Assembly (NCBI GenBank): GCA_030653175.1
Contig: JAURZV010000017.1
Coordinates: forward strand, 1 to 46,252
Reading direction: 5' to 3'
DNA: 46,252 bases
DNA from: Methylobacter sp.
Lineage (GTDB): Bacteria; Pseudomonadota; Gammaproteobacteria; Methylococcales; Methylomonadaceae
Of the stretch, positions 16,584-27,195 are shown piece after piece (within the stretch, counting starts at the first letter, position 1; each line of letters starts with the position of its first letter). Position numbers and translations under genes: made by a program. The notes under the pieces are model-generated. The model was not told where the DNA came from, ran no database searches, and was given only the letters and a program-made list of their open reading frames with translations.

Positions 16584-17742
16584 CCGGTTTCTCCAGCATC
16601 ATCATTGCGCTGTCATAGATCCGCTGAAAAATATTGCCTTGCTCTACCGATTTAAGAGCTATCAGGTCTTTGTTGGCGACCACTTCATCTTTAAGCGTGA
16701 CGTTGACGGTACCCAGTTTTGTGCCTTCTTTAACAGGCGCGGTAATTTTTTTATCAATGGTGATAACGGCTTTCAAGTCAGCGTAATGACCACGGGGAAT
16801 CGTGACATAAAGATCTTCCGCCAAGCCAAGTTGCAGATTTTTAGTGTCGCCTTTCCAAACTCTCGCTTCGGACAGGGAGGTTTTTCCTGAATACAGTTTA
16901 TGTGCTTCAAAAAAACGAAAGCCGTAGTTGAGCAGGTTTTGGTTTTCGTTAGCCCTGGCGTTGGGGCTGCTGGCGCCCATCACTACGGAAATCAGGCGCA
17001 TGTCATTTCTTAACGCAGAGGCAACCAGGCAATAGCCGGCTGCATCGGTAAATCCGGTTTTAATGCCATCTACCGTCTCATCACGAGAAAGTAGCTGATT
17101 GCGATTATGCTGAACGATATTGTTGAAAGTGAATTCTTTTTGTGAAAACCAGCGATAGTAGTCAGGAAATTCTTTGATTAAAGCCTGGCTGAGTATGGCC
17201 AGATCGCGAGCGGTGGTGTAATGATTGTCGACGGGTAGCCCATTGCTATCTTCAAAATGGCTGTTTTTCATGCCCAGACGTTCGGCATGTTGATTCATCA
17301 TGTTGGCAAAAGTGGTTTCATCACCGGCGATATGTTCAGCCAAAGCAACGCTGGCATCGTTACCGGATTGAATGATGACTCCCATTAACAGGTCTTCAAC
17401 CTTAACCTGCTTGCCGACTTCGACAAACATGCGGGAGCCGGGCGTTTCCCAGGCTTTTTGGCTGATGGTGACCAGATCGTCTAAGTGTAAGTGACCATTG
17501 CTGATTTCCCGAAACACCACATAAACAGACATAATCTTGGTGAGACTGGCGGGGGCAAGCTTAACATCGGCATTGTTTTCTGCCAGTACTTTACCTGTGT
17601 CATAGTTCATTAATATGTAGCCGCTGGCAGCAATAGTGGGTGCTGCCGGGGTCGTGATTTCGGTGCTTTCTGCGCTTGCCGGAGTCGTGGCAATCAACAA
17701 GCTAAAAAATAATAAAACGGGAAAACTTTTAAAAAAGATCAT
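16573..17742 (-). CDS. dacA: D-alanyl-D-alanine carboxypeptidase, PBP5/6 type
   Basis: Trims the terminal D-Ala of peptidoglycan pentapeptides in the periplasm. 389 residues: signal peptide about 1-24 (FFSLLIATTPASA), the SLTK active site, the SGN motif in QSGNDASVALAEH, the KTG motif in DGIKTGFTDAAGYC, a C-terminal beta domain, and a terminal amphipathic helix (GNIFQRIYDSAMMML) that anchors PBP5 to the membrane. It sits 90 nt downstream of rlpA, with a palindromic repeat in between. Confidence 0.95.
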   Translation of the reverse strand: MIFFKSFPVLLFFSLLIATTPASAESTEITTPAAPTIAASGYILMNYDTGKVLAENNADVKLAPASLTKIMSVYVVFREISNGHLHLDDLVTISQKAWETPGSRMFVEVGKQVKVEDLLMGVIIQSGNDASVALAEHIAGDETTFANMMNQHAERLGMKNSHFEDSNGLPVDNHYTTARDLAILSQALIKEFPDYYRWFSQKEFTFNNIVQHNRNQLLSRDETVDGIKTGFTDAAGYCLVASALRNDMRLISVVMGASSPNARANENQNLLNYGFRFFEAHKLYSGKTSLSEARVWKGDTKNLQLGLAEDLYVTIPRGHYADLKAVITIDKKITAPVKEGTKLGTVNVTLKDEVVANKDLIALKSVEQGNIFQRIYDSAMMMLEKPDGQ

Positions 17743-17760
17743 TGCTCTATAACGGTGGAC

Positions 17761-17828
17761 ATAGGATGGGCTAAGGCACGAAGCCCATCAATCGCGAACG
17801 ATGGGCTTCCTTCGTCAACCCATCCTAT
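17761..17828. repeat. Long inverted repeat between rlpA and dacA
   Basis: Two 29-nt arms (17761-17789 and 17800-17828) have perfect 10-bp outer (ATAGGATGGG) and inner (GAAGCCCATC) ends and mismatched middles. It is REP-like and is the only real break in this operon between mreB and ybeD apart from the mreC-mreB gap. Confidence 0.85.
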
Positions 17829-17832
17829 AGCT

Positions 17833-18627
17833 TTATTGTATCATGGAGATTTGTTTTTGATCTGTTTCAGTAACAAATTGGGTTGCTGTTATACCCAGCT
17901 TTGCCAGCTGTATATTCAGCTTGTGGACACTCTCCGGTGATTCGATAGGCCCCATTTGAACCTTGTAGAGCGTAGAGCCTTGGTGCGTTGAGGGTAATAT
18001 TTCAGGCTGAGGTAATTGATGGGCGGCAATTTTGTTTTGCAATTTTAGCGCCTTCTTTTTGTTGCCGAACGTGCCTACTTGCAAATAGACGCTCTTATCT
18101 TGTTTTTCCGCGGTGTTTTGCAGTTGTGCTAAAGCCTGATCGGGCGCTATAGCCTTGATTTCAACGGCCCCTGTTCCCGTCTGTTGAATATCCAGTTTCC
18201 GGGCGGCAGCGTAAGACAGATCCATAACCCGGTTACCATGATAAGGGCCCCTGTCATTGATACGAACAATAACGCTACGATGATTTTCCAGATTGGTGAC
18301 GCGAGCGTAAGATGAAATCGGCAGTGTTTTGTGAGCGGCGGTCATGGCATACATGTCGTATATTTCGCCGGATGCGGTTTTTTTGCCGTGAAAATCGGAG
18401 CCGTACCATGAGGCTATACCCTGTTTCAGGTAGCGGGCGATACGGGGTAATAGATTTTCTTCGTCGGAGGTGTTGGCGGTATCAGAGCTACCAATGTTCA
18501 ATCTTGAATGATGTCTGGAGGGGGCAGTTGTAACCGATGTTTGGCTTGAGATGTCGCTGGTTTTTACTTGTTCGGTGGTACAACTGCATAAAACAAAAAT
18601 CAGAAGTATCGGTATGATCTTATTCAT
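17833..18627 (-). CDS. rlpA: RlpA-type septal/elongation lytic transglycosylase with SPOR domain
   Basis: 264-residue lipoprotein: lipobox LCSC near Cys16. The double-psi beta-barrel covers about 70-160 (QGIASWYGSDFHGKKTASGE, AAHKTLPISSYARVTN, RINDRGPYHG), and a C-terminal SPOR domain (about 185-260, VYLQVGTFGNKKKALKLQNK) binds denuded glycan. It is transcribed with mltB, whose stop overlaps its start by 4 nt. In the family it cleaves glycan strands lacking stem peptides, which fits a place next to the carboxypeptidase and MltB. Confidence 0.93.
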   Translation of the reverse strand: MNKIIPILLIFVLCSCTTEQVKTSDISSQTSVTTAPSRHHSRLNIGSSDTANTSDEENLLPRIARYLKQGIASWYGSDFHGKKTASGEIYDMYAMTAAHKTLPISSYARVTNLENHRSVIVRINDRGPYHGNRVMDLSYAAARKLDIQQTGTGAVEIKAIAPDQALAQLQNTAEKQDKSVYLQVGTFGNKKKALKLQNKIAAHQLPQPEILPSTHQGSTLYKVQMGPIESPESVHKLNIQLAKLGITATQFVTETDQKQISMIQ

Positions 18628-19616
18628 GGGAATGAGCCTTTTTTATTTAAAATAGATAGGCTTAACTGATAAACGGCCATGGCATATAAAGGACTGTGGT
18701 TGTAGCGGGTAATGACATAAAAATTGTCTAATGCCGCCCAGAGTTCTTCGCCTTGTTGCTGTTCAAAGCTAAGCAGTTTCACTTTACTGTTTAAAGGTAA
18801 TTGCCTCGGTATAATTAAGTTAAGCGATTCTAACTCAGCAACACTTAAGTTCGGCTTAAGGTCATTATTGAGAACTGGTTCATAGTTTTTATATTTAGCT
18901 GTAACGGGAACAGCAATAGCTTGACCGGTCTGCCAATGATGCTTGGCGAAATAATTGCCGATACTGGCGATGACATCGCTGTTGTTGTGCCAGATGTCGC
19001 GGCGATTATCGTTGTCAAAATCAACGGCGTAAGCTCTGAAACTGCTGGGCATAAATTGCGGCAACCCCATGGCGCCGGCATAAGAGCCTATTGGATCGGC
19101 CGGGTTAATGTGCTCGTCGCGGCAGAGCAGCAGGAAGTTTTCAAGTTCACCGAGAAAGAATTTGCTGCGCGGTGGATAGGCAAAAGCCAGTGTAGACAGG
19201 GCGTCGATTACGCGGTGGTTTCCGGTGTTTTTTCCGAACAGGGTTTCAACGCCGATAATGGCAATAATAATTTCGGCCGGAACGCCGTATTGTTTTTCCG
19301 CAGCGGCGAGCGTTGCTGCATTGTCCTTCCAGAATTGTACGCCGGCGTCGATGCGCGCTTCGGTCAGGAATATTTTGCGATATTTATACCAGGGCAAGCC
19401 TTCCGAGGGTGAAGCAATCCTTTTGAGTATGTCTTGCTTAATCTCGACTGTTTCAAACAAGTCATCAAGTTCTGATTCATCGAACTGGTGCTTGGTTGCC
19501 ATTTGTTCGATAAATGCATTCATCGACTCCTTTTCTCTTATGTCAGAAACGCAGGAGATGGCGGATAAACAAGCGCAACCAAGCATGATACGGGTTAATG
19601 TGCTTTTTAATTTCAT
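18624..19616 (-). CDS. mltB: Membrane-bound lytic murein transglycosylase B
   Basis: 330 residues. The N-terminus has a lipoprotein-like signal (CLSAISC; the lipobox is not ideal). The catalytic Glu lies in IIAIIGVETLFGKNTG, followed by DALSTLAFAYPPRSKFF and SYAGAMGLPQFMPSSFRAYA, all typical of MltB. It cuts MurNAc-GlcNAc bonds with 1,6-anhydro formation. It overlaps both rodA (4 nt) and rlpA (4 nt). Confidence 0.94.
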   Translation of the reverse strand: MKLKSTLTRIMLGCACLSAISCVSDIREKESMNAFIEQMATKHQFDESELDDLFETVEIKQDILKRIASPSEGLPWYKYRKIFLTEARIDAGVQFWKDNAATLAAAEKQYGVPAEIIIAIIGVETLFGKNTGNHRVIDALSTLAFAYPPRSKFFLGELENFLLLCRDEHINPADPIGSYAGAMGLPQFMPSSFRAYAVDFDNDNRRDIWHNNSDVIASIGNYFAKHHWQTGQAIAVPVTAKYKNYEPVLNNDLKPNLSVAELESLNLIIPRQLPLNSKVKLLSFEQQQGEELWAALDNFYVITRYNHSPLYAMAVYQLSLSILNKKGSFP

Positions 19617-20746
19617 GAGTGCGGTAGAAATTTTTTATGGGTATGAATTGACATAAGAATGCCGAAACCGGCCAGCAACGTTACTATCGAGGTGCCGCCG
19701 TAACTGATTAAGGGCAATGGAACGCCGACCACAGGGAGTACGCCGATGACCATGCCGATGTTGACAAAAACATAAACAAAGAAGGTAAAAGCCAGGCTGC
19801 CGGCTAGTAGACGGCTGTAGGTATCCTGAGTCTGCGAGGCAATATACAGGCAGCGGCTGATGATCAGCAGGTACAAAGTCAGCAGACCTAAGCAGCCGAA
19901 TAGCCCGAACTCTTCGGCAAAGACGGCAAAAATAAAGTCGGTGGAGCTTTCCGGTAAAAAATCCAGTTCCGACTGGGTACTGCCCAGCCAGCCTTTGCCA
20001 TAGATGCCGCCGGAGCCGATAGCGATTTTCGATTGGATAATATGGTAGCCCCTGCCCAGCGGGTCGGCTTCCGGATTTAAGAAGGTGAGTACCCGGTCGC
20101 GTTGATAAGGACGCATAAAATGCCAGAGTATGGGCGTCAGTCCTGCCAGTACGGCGGAGATTGCCAGCATGAAGCGCCAGGAGAGACCGGCAAAAAACAG
20201 TACCGCAGCGCCGGAGCTGGCAACCAGTAATGCGGTGCCCAAATCAGGTTGTTTGGCGATCAATAGGGTTGGAATAATGATTAGTATGCCGGCTATCAGC
20301 AATTGTTTTGTTTTGGGCGGCAATGCATGTTCCGCCAAATACCAGGCAACCATCATAGGCGTGGTGATCTTGATCATTTCCGAGGGCTGGAAACGAAAAA
20401 AACCAAGATCCAGCCAGCGTTGCGCACCTTTTCCGAATTGCCCCATAACCAGTACCGCAACGAGCAGCAAGATTCCCAGGCCGAACAGCAGTGCGGAATA
20501 GCGCTTGAACTGATAAGGATCAACATGAGCCAGCGCGGTCATTAACAGAAAAGCCAATCCGACCCGCGCCGCTTGCCGCATAAGTACATCCATATCCTGA
20601 CTGCCCGCACTGTAAAGAATAACAAAGCTCAACAGGGAGATAAGCAACAAGCCGATAAATAAGGGGATGTCTATGTGCAGTTTTCTGAGAATATTACCGA
20701 TAACTGACGGCGGATGAAATTGTTCGCTACGGGTTTCGGTTTTCAT
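19613..20746 (-). CDS. rodA: Rod-shape peptidoglycan glycosyltransferase RodA
   Basis: SEDS-family polytopic membrane protein of 377 residues, the glycan polymerase of the elongasome working with PBP2. Typical pieces: IDIPLFIGLLLISLLSFVILYSAG, KGAQRWLDLGFFRFQPSEM, PDLGTALLV, the AIGSGGIYGKGWLGSTQ extracellular loop, LPESSTDFIFAVFAEEFG, and the C-terminal GVPLPLISYGGTS. It overlaps mrdA by 20 nt and mltB by 4 nt. Confidence 0.96.
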   Translation of the reverse strand: MKTETRSEQFHPPSVIGNILRKLHIDIPLFIGLLLISLLSFVILYSAGSQDMDVLMRQAARVGLAFLLMTALAHVDPYQFKRYSALLFGLGILLLVAVLVMGQFGKGAQRWLDLGFFRFQPSEMIKITTPMMVAWYLAEHALPPKTKQLLIAGILIIIPTLLIAKQPDLGTALLVASSGAAVLFFAGLSWRFMLAISAVLAGLTPILWHFMRPYQRDRVLTFLNPEADPLGRGYHIIQSKIAIGSGGIYGKGWLGSTQSELDFLPESSTDFIFAVFAEEFGLFGCLGLLTLYLLIISRCLYIASQTQDTYSRLLAGSLAFTFFVYVFVNIGMVIGVLPVVGVPLPLISYGGTSIVTLLAGFGILMSIHTHKKFLPHS

Positions 20747-22580
20747 TATTGCTCCCTAAATATTGCTTGATGACTTGCCCGGCGATGGGCGCTGCGACCG
20801 AGCCGCCGTGACCGCCGTTCTCAACGATGACGGCAACCGCAATTTGGGGATCATCAGCCGGGGCGAAAGAAATAAATAAGGCATGGTCGCGTAATTTGAA
20901 GTCGATGTCGTTTTCGTTGTATTTGGCATCCTGCTTAATGTTAAAAACCTGTGCGGTTCCGGTTTTGCCGGCGATTTGATAGTTAATGTCTTTGCTGATG
21001 CCTTTGGCTGTACCGTGCGGATCATGAATAACATTGACCATGGCTGAGATGATGCTATTAATGTTTTCAGGTTTAAGCGTAATATTACTCGTGGGATGTT
21101 CCATGTCAGGCTCGATGGGGTTCGGGTTGACGGTGTTTTTCACCAGAAAGGGGGTGACAACGTTACCTTTATTTGCCAATGTAGCCGTAGCTTTGGCAAG
21201 TTGTATCGGCGTAACCTGAAGGAATCCCTGGCCTATCCCGGTTATCAGCGTTTCTCCCGGATACCAGGACTGATTGCGTTGACTGCGTTTCCATTCGCGC
21301 GAAGGCAATAATCCCGGCTTTTCCCCGGTCAGATCAATGCCGGATTTTTCACCAAAGCCAAAGTGCTGCAGAAAATTATGCATACGGTCTATACCCAGCA
21401 TTGACGCCAGACTGTAAAAATACACGTCGCAGGATTGAGTAATGGCCTCGGTAATATTAACTGAGCCATGGCCGCCTTTTTTCCAATCCCGATAGTGGTG
21501 GCTGACATTCGGCAGCTGATAATAACCGGGACAGAACAGTTTGTGCTCGGCGCTTATCGCATTGTATTCAAGCCCGGCCAGTGCGATAAACGGCTTAATA
21601 GTTGATCCCGGCGGATATATGCCACGCAGTGCGCGATTATAGAGAGGTTGATTCTCGGAGGATTGCAGGGCCTGATACGCGTCATTGGCGATGCCGATAA
21701 CAAAAGGATTGGGATCAAAGCCGGGGCGGCTGGCGAAGACCAGTACGCCGCCGGTTTTAATGTCAATAGCGACTACCGCGCCGTTGAAGCCGTCCAATGC
21801 ATCATAGGCGGTTTTTTGTAAATCTATATCCAGGGTCAGATAAAGATTTTCACCCGGTACGGGAGGGACTGAGTTCACCGTATTGATGGCGCGTGCCTGG
21901 ACATTGGTTTCTATTTCCGCATAGCCGGTCTTGCCGTGCAGCTCTGTTTCATAGGTATTTTCTATGCCTATTTTTCCGACATGCGTCGAGCCCCGATATT
22001 CGGCGATGGGCAGAGATTTCATTTCCGCTTCGTTGATACGGCCTACGTAACCGACAACATGAGAGGCTAACTCGGCGTAGGGGTAGTGTCGAACCAGGCG
22101 CGCCTGAATATCAACGCCGGGAAAATAAGGTCTGACTACGGCAAATTTGGCAATTTCTTCGTCGGTCATGCTTATTAATAAAGGGGTGCTGACGAAGCGT
22201 TTTTGTCGTTTGCGTTGTTTCTGGTATTGGTCGATTTTTTCGTCGGAGATATTAAGTAGCTTTTGTAAGCGCAGCAGCGTGTCATCAAGATCGCTGATTT
22301 GCTCAGGGATTAACTCAAGGCTGAAGGATTGCGTATTGTCGGCCAGGACTTTACCGTGTCTGTCGTAAATAATACCTCTCGTCGGTACCAGGGGCTCGAT
22401 TTTTATGCTGTTGTCTTTTGCCAGTGTCGCGTAATGTTCGTGCCCGACAATTTGCAGGTAAACCAGACGGACAATCAGCCCGGAAGTTAATAACAGTACG
22501 ACAATAAATGCGGCAATAATACGGTTGAGAAATAGACGGCTCTCTACTAGCTTATTTTTAATAGTATAGATACGGGACAT
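20727..22580 (-). CDS. mrdA: Penicillin-binding protein 2 (elongasome transpeptidase)
   Basis: 617 residues: cytoplasmic N-tip, one membrane anchor (IIAAFIVVLLLTSGLIVRLVY), a dimerisation/pedestal domain with the VPTRGIIYDRHGKVLADN motif, and a transpeptidase domain with STIK (PPGSTIKPFIALAGL), SCD (TQSCDVYFYSLASML) and KTG (AGKTGTAQVF). It is the RodA partner in side-wall synthesis. It starts 17 nt after mreD. Confidence 0.97.
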   Translation of the reverse strand: MSRIYTIKNKLVESRLFLNRIIAAFIVVLLLTSGLIVRLVYLQIVGHEHYATLAKDNSIKIEPLVPTRGIIYDRHGKVLADNTQSFSLELIPEQISDLDDTLLRLQKLLNISDEKIDQYQKQRKRQKRFVSTPLLISMTDEEIAKFAVVRPYFPGVDIQARLVRHYPYAELASHVVGYVGRINEAEMKSLPIAEYRGSTHVGKIGIENTYETELHGKTGYAEIETNVQARAINTVNSVPPVPGENLYLTLDIDLQKTAYDALDGFNGAVVAIDIKTGGVLVFASRPGFDPNPFVIGIANDAYQALQSSENQPLYNRALRGIYPPGSTIKPFIALAGLEYNAISAEHKLFCPGYYQLPNVSHHYRDWKKGGHGSVNITEAITQSCDVYFYSLASMLGIDRMHNFLQHFGFGEKSGIDLTGEKPGLLPSREWKRSQRNQSWYPGETLITGIGQGFLQVTPIQLAKATATLANKGNVVTPFLVKNTVNPNPIEPDMEHPTSNITLKPENINSIISAMVNVIHDPHGTAKGISKDINYQIAGKTGTAQVFNIKQDAKYNENDIDFKLRDHALFISFAPADDPQIAVAVIVENGGHGGSVAAPIAGQVIKQYLGSNNENRNP

Positions 22581-22597
22581 AGCAACTACGAAGTCTT

Positions 22598-23080
22598 TTA
22601 TTTAGTGCGACGCGACAAACGGACGCGGCGCAGTGCTGTATAGATCAGGGGCCAGCATAGTGTGCCGGTAAAAACAGGCAGCCAGAAAGAAGTATGCAGT
22701 TGAGCGGGGTGTTGAATATTTTTTAACCAGAAAAGCAGTATTTGGGAAAACAGCAGGCAAAAGAAAATAAACAAGCCCTGTTGAGGCAATGGAAATTGGC
22801 GCAAACGTTTATGCAGTATCAGGCAAAAATAGATAATTAATGAATAGGCCAGTGCATATTGACCGAATACTCTCCCGGTCAGCACATCGGTCAGTAATCC
22901 GACTGTCCATGCATGAAAGATACCGATGCGTTCAGGTACGGCAATTGTCCAGTAGATAAGCACCAGAAGCACCCAGTCCGGATTTATGCCGGCCAAAAAA
23001 CTGGGCCAAGGCACAATCCTTAAACACATCGCCATGATAATGGTCAACATAATGCGGCCAAAGCCGGGATAGCTATTCAT
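22598..23080 (-). CDS. mreD: Rod shape-determining protein MreD
   Basis: 160 residues with five or so hydrophobic segments (YWTIAVPERIGIFHAW, QYALAYSLIIYFCLI, GLFIFFCLLFSQILLFWL). The pattern NPDWVLLVLIYW and VGLLTDVLTG is characteristic of MreD. It is an integral membrane partner of MreC in the elongasome and overlaps mreC by 8 nt. Confidence 0.94.
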   Translation of the reverse strand: MNSYPGFGRIMLTIIMAMCLRIVPWPSFLAGINPDWVLLVLIYWTIAVPERIGIFHAWTVGLLTDVLTGRVFGQYALAYSLIIYFCLILHKRLRQFPLPQQGLFIFFCLLFSQILLFWLKNIQHPAQLHTSFWLPVFTGTLCWPLIYTALRRVRLSRRTK

Positions 23081-24062
23081 CCCGGGCTGTCCCTGCCCGT
23101 GCCCCTTCGGGCGCCTCGGGCGTTTTTTCGTGCGATGTGGGCGGTGAGCTGAGTGATACGGGGGATGAGTCGCTCCAGACGATCAGCAGTTCCCTGTTTC
23201 GATCCAGCATGGCTTTAGGGGTGGCGGTAATGTTGACGAAAGGCTTGTTAGACATCGGGGTAAAATCATCGACAATGGCAACCGGATAACCCGACGGAAA
23301 AGTACCGCCCAAACCCGATGTTATCAGTAAATCGCCAGGGCGAATATCCGCATTATTAGGTAAAAAAGGCAAGTTAAGCCGGTTCAGTTGACCGCTGCCT
23401 ACAGCAATAGTCAGCAGGCCGTTACGATTGACCTGGACGGGGATGGCATGATTCGGATCGGTAATTAACATGATTTCGGAACTGAACGGCAACGCACGAA
23501 AAACCTGCCCGACCACGCCGTTCGCATCCAGTACCGGTTGTTGGGGGTGGACGCCGAAGCGGGTGCCTTTGTTGACCACCACTATATTTTCGTAGGGCGC
23601 GGTATTGATCGACAATAATTCCGCAATCAGCAGTTGTTCGCCGAGTTTAAAAGAGTTTTCCAATAAAGCTCGCAAACGAATATTTTCTTTTTCCAAAGAG
23701 TCGAATTTAAGCAATCGGGTTTTGTCGATGAATTGTTCTTCGCGTAATCGGGTGTTTTCTTTTTTTAAGGTCGAATATGAGCTGACAGAATCGGCGGTTT
23801 GCCCGATCAGTACTGTCGGTAAATCGACCAGATATTTTAGCGGGTCGACAATAACTGATAATGTGGCTCGAAGTGCGTCCAGTCGATGGCTTTGGTGTTC
23901 AGTTATCAGTAAAGCAACTGAAGCAATTATCGCCACAAGCAGACGAGTGTTAATAGAAGGACCGGTAGCAAATAAAAGTTTTATAGCGGGATGCCTCTTT
24001 ATCCAGTTAAAAAATGTTGGTAACGCGTAGATCGAGTTAGCGTAGCGTATGTAACTCGACAA
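23073..24062 (-). CDS. mreC: Rod shape-determining protein MreC, N-terminus altered by a repeat
   Basis: Periplasmic scaffold of the elongasome: one membrane span (TRLLVAIIASVALLITEH), a coiled coil (about 80-120), then the beta domains (VNKGTRFGVHPQQPVLDANG, GQVFRALPFSSEIMLITDP, LITSGLGGTFPSGYPVA). The first 14 codons of the frame are encoded by a palindromic repeat (24031-24060) and do not look like MreC. Family proteins usually open with MKxLF just before the GPS motif; here that point reads ATA-AAA-CTT (IKLLFATGPS), preceded by AAAGAGG. So either the repeat supplies a new ATG start or an ATA start is used. The C-terminus is a Pro/Glu-rich tail of about 30 residues. Confidence 0.92.
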   Translation of the reverse strand: MSSYIRYANSIYALPTFFNWIKRHPAIKLLFATGPSINTRLLVAIIASVALLITEHQSHRLDALRATLSVIVDPLKYLVDLPTVLIGQTADSVSSYSTLKKENTRLREEQFIDKTRLLKFDSLEKENIRLRALLENSFKLGEQLLIAELLSINTAPYENIVVVNKGTRFGVHPQQPVLDANGVVGQVFRALPFSSEIMLITDPNHAIPVQVNRNGLLTIAVGSGQLNRLNLPFLPNNADIRPGDLLITSGLGGTFPSGYPVAIVDDFTPMSNKPFVNITATPKAMLDRNRELLIVWSDSSPVSLSSPPTSHEKTPEAPEGARAGTARDE

Positions 24063-24200
24063 ACCATTGCCGCACCTGTTGAGTTACGGCGCAAAATGAT
24101 GCGCCTCGGGACACCGCTGCGCGGCTACTGCATTCTCCACAAGGATGTGGGGAATGCAGTTCTTGCATGGAGCAAAACATCTGTCCGTGCAGTCGTAACT
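24031..24200. repeat. Palindromic repeats in the mreB-mreC junction
   Basis: 24032-24059 is a TCGAGTTA...TAACTCGA hairpin reaching into the mreC frame. 24128-24159 is a hairpin CTGCATTC-TCCACA-AGGA-TGTGGG-GAATGCAG. The sequence after it (GGAGCAAA..ATCTGTCC) matches the element at 12250-12300, so both belong to one dispersed family. The 192-nt gap 24063-24254 holds no gene. Confidence 0.75.
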
Positions 24201-24254
24201 TAACCTATGGACTTTGTTGCTGCCAAAATAAATGATTTTAAAGAATGAACATCA

Positions 24255-25337
<1,083 letters not shown>

Positions 25338-25426
25338 TTATCAATCAAGCGAGTGTTTGAGCAAGATATAAAGTATTATAAACACAATAATATTTAGAAT
25401 CGCTGAAATTTTATTGGGAGTTAAGA

Positions 25427-25714
25427 ATGTCTTTAACGGCGGATGATGTGAAGAAAATAGCGCATTTGGCGCGACTGGGAATCGAGGAGCAAGATGTTGT
25501 TTCTTATGCAAAAGATTTGTCCGGGATGCTGGATTTGATGGCGCGGATGAGCGATCTTGATACCGGCGGCGTCGAGCCTATGGCTCACCCGATGGATCAG
25601 GCGCAAAGATTACGGGCCGATGCAGTCACCGAGCAGGACAACCGCGAAAAATTCCAAGCCATTGCGCCACAAGTAGAAGCGGGACTTTATCTAGTGCCCA
25701 AAGTAATTGAGTAA
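25427..25714 (+). CDS. gatC: Asp-tRNA(Asn)/Glu-tRNA(Gln) amidotransferase subunit C
   Basis: 95 residues: [16 protein letters not shown] at the N-terminus, and [18 protein letters not shown] with the conserved HP motif. GatC wraps the GatA-GatB interface. ATG follows TGGGAGTTAAGA. It heads gatC-gatA-(uma2)-gatB, divergent from mreB. Confidence 0.96.
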   Translation: MSLTADDVKKIAHLARLGIEEQDVVSYAKDLSGMLDLMARMSDLDTGGVEPMAHPMDQAQRLRADAVTEQDNREKFQAIAPQVEAGLYLVPKVIE

Positions 25715-25731
25715 AGGGAACAGTAACAACT

Positions 25732-27183
25732 ATGCATAATAAAACAATTGCGGAATTAGCCAAGGGTCTGCGTTCCGGCGAATTTTCAAGCGTGGAATTG
25801 ACCACGGCTTTTTTAGGCAGAATCAAGCAACACAGCTCACTTAATGCTTATATCACTGTTACCGAAGATCTGGCCTTGCAGGAAGCCGAAGCAGCCGACG
25901 CCAGGCTGGCAAAAGGCAAGGCGGAGCTCTTAACCGGCATCCCGATTGCCCAAAAAGACATTTTTTGTACGGAGGGCGTTAAAACAACCTGCGGTTCAAA
26001 AATTCTGGATAATTTTATTGCACCCTACAATGCAACAGTGGTGGATAAATTTAACAGCGCCGGTGCGGTGATGCTGGGCAAGCTGAACATGGACGAGTTT
26101 GCGATGGGCTCATCCAACGAAACCAGCTATTACGGCGCAGTCAAAAATCCCTGGGATATTAATACCGTTCCCGGCGGTTCGTCAGGCGGTTCGGCGGCGG
26201 CTGTTGCGGCGCGACTTGCTGTTTGCGCGACAGGCACCGACACCGGCGGATCGATACGCCAACCCGCCGCCCTCTGCGGCATTACCGGATTAAAACCGAC
26301 CTATGGCCGAGTGTCCCGTTACGGCATGATTGCTTATGCCTCCAGTCTGGATCAAGGCGGACCGATGACCCGTAGCGCCGAAGATGCGGCGATCATGCTG
26401 CAAACCATGGCCGGTTTCGATGAAAAAGATTCAACCAGCGTCGATTTGCCCGTCCCTGATTATATGGCCGGATTAAGCAACAGCCTCGAAGGTTTAAAAA
26501 TCGGTCTGCCCAAAGAATTTTTTGGCGAAGGACTAAACAGCGATGTGGCGGCAGCGCTTGAAGCGGCTATCAACGAATATCGAAAATTGGGAGCCCAAGT
26601 AACGGAAATATCCATGCCCACGCTTAAGCTGGCCATTCCCGCTTATTACGTCATTGCTCCTGCCGAGTGCTCCGCGAACCTGTCGCGTTTTGACGGTGTG
26701 CGTTTCGGTTACCGCTGTGAAAATCCGGTGGATTTAACCGATCTTTATACCCGCTCGCGCGGCGAAGGCTTTGGCAAGGAAGTTAAGCGTCGCATTTTGA
26801 TGGGGACTTATGCGCTGTCGGCAGGTTACTACGACGCTTATTATATTAAGGCGCAAAAAATCCGCCGCCTGATCAGCGAAGACTTTAAAAAAGCGCTGTC
26901 GGAAGTCGATGTGATTATGGGGCCGGTAACACCGTCAACCGCGTTCGGTATCGGCGAGAAAATAGGCAATCCGATTGAAATGTATTTATCCGATATTTAC
27001 ACGATTGCGATCAATCTTGCCGGCGTTCCTGCAATGTCGGTTCCCGCAGGGTTTGCAAAAGGCATGCCCGTGGGCTTGCAAATCATCGGCAATTACTTTG
27101 CGGAAGGCCGGTTGTTGAATATCGCCTATCAGTATCAACAAGTCACCGATTGGCACCAACAAGCGCCAAAAGGTTTTGAATAA
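25732..27183 (+). CDS. gatA: Asp-tRNA(Asn)/Glu-tRNA(Gln) amidotransferase subunit A
   Basis: 483 residues. Amidase-signature protein that releases ammonia from Gln for transamidation. The Ser-cisSer-Lys triad is visible: Lys in IPIAQKDIF, cis-Ser in [14 protein letters not shown] and the nucleophile Ser in [13 protein letters not shown]. It lies 17 nt after gatC. Confidence 0.97.
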   Translation: MHNKTIAELAKGLRSGEFSSVELTTAFLGRIKQHSSLNAYITVTEDLALQEAEAADARLAKGKAELLTGIPIAQKDIFCTEGVKTTCGSKILDNFIAPYNATVVDKFNSAGAVMLGKLNMDEFAMGSSNETSYYGAVKNPWDINTVPGGSSGGSAAAVAARLAVCATGTDTGGSIRQPAALCGITGLKPTYGRVSRYGMIAYASSLDQGGPMTRSAEDAAIMLQTMAGFDEKDSTSVDLPVPDYMAGLSNSLEGLKIGLPKEFFGEGLNSDVAAALEAAINEYRKLGAQVTEISMPTLKLAIPAYYVIAPAECSANLSRFDGVRFGYRCENPVDLTDLYTRSRGEGFGKEVKRRILMGTYALSAGYYDAYYIKAQKIRRLISEDFKKALSEVDVIMGPVTPSTAFGIGEKIGNPIEMYLSDIYTIAINLAGVPAMSVPAGFAKGMPVGLQIIGNYFAEGRLLNIAYQYQQVTDWHQQAPKGFE

Positions 27184-27195
27184 GGAGAAACTGTC

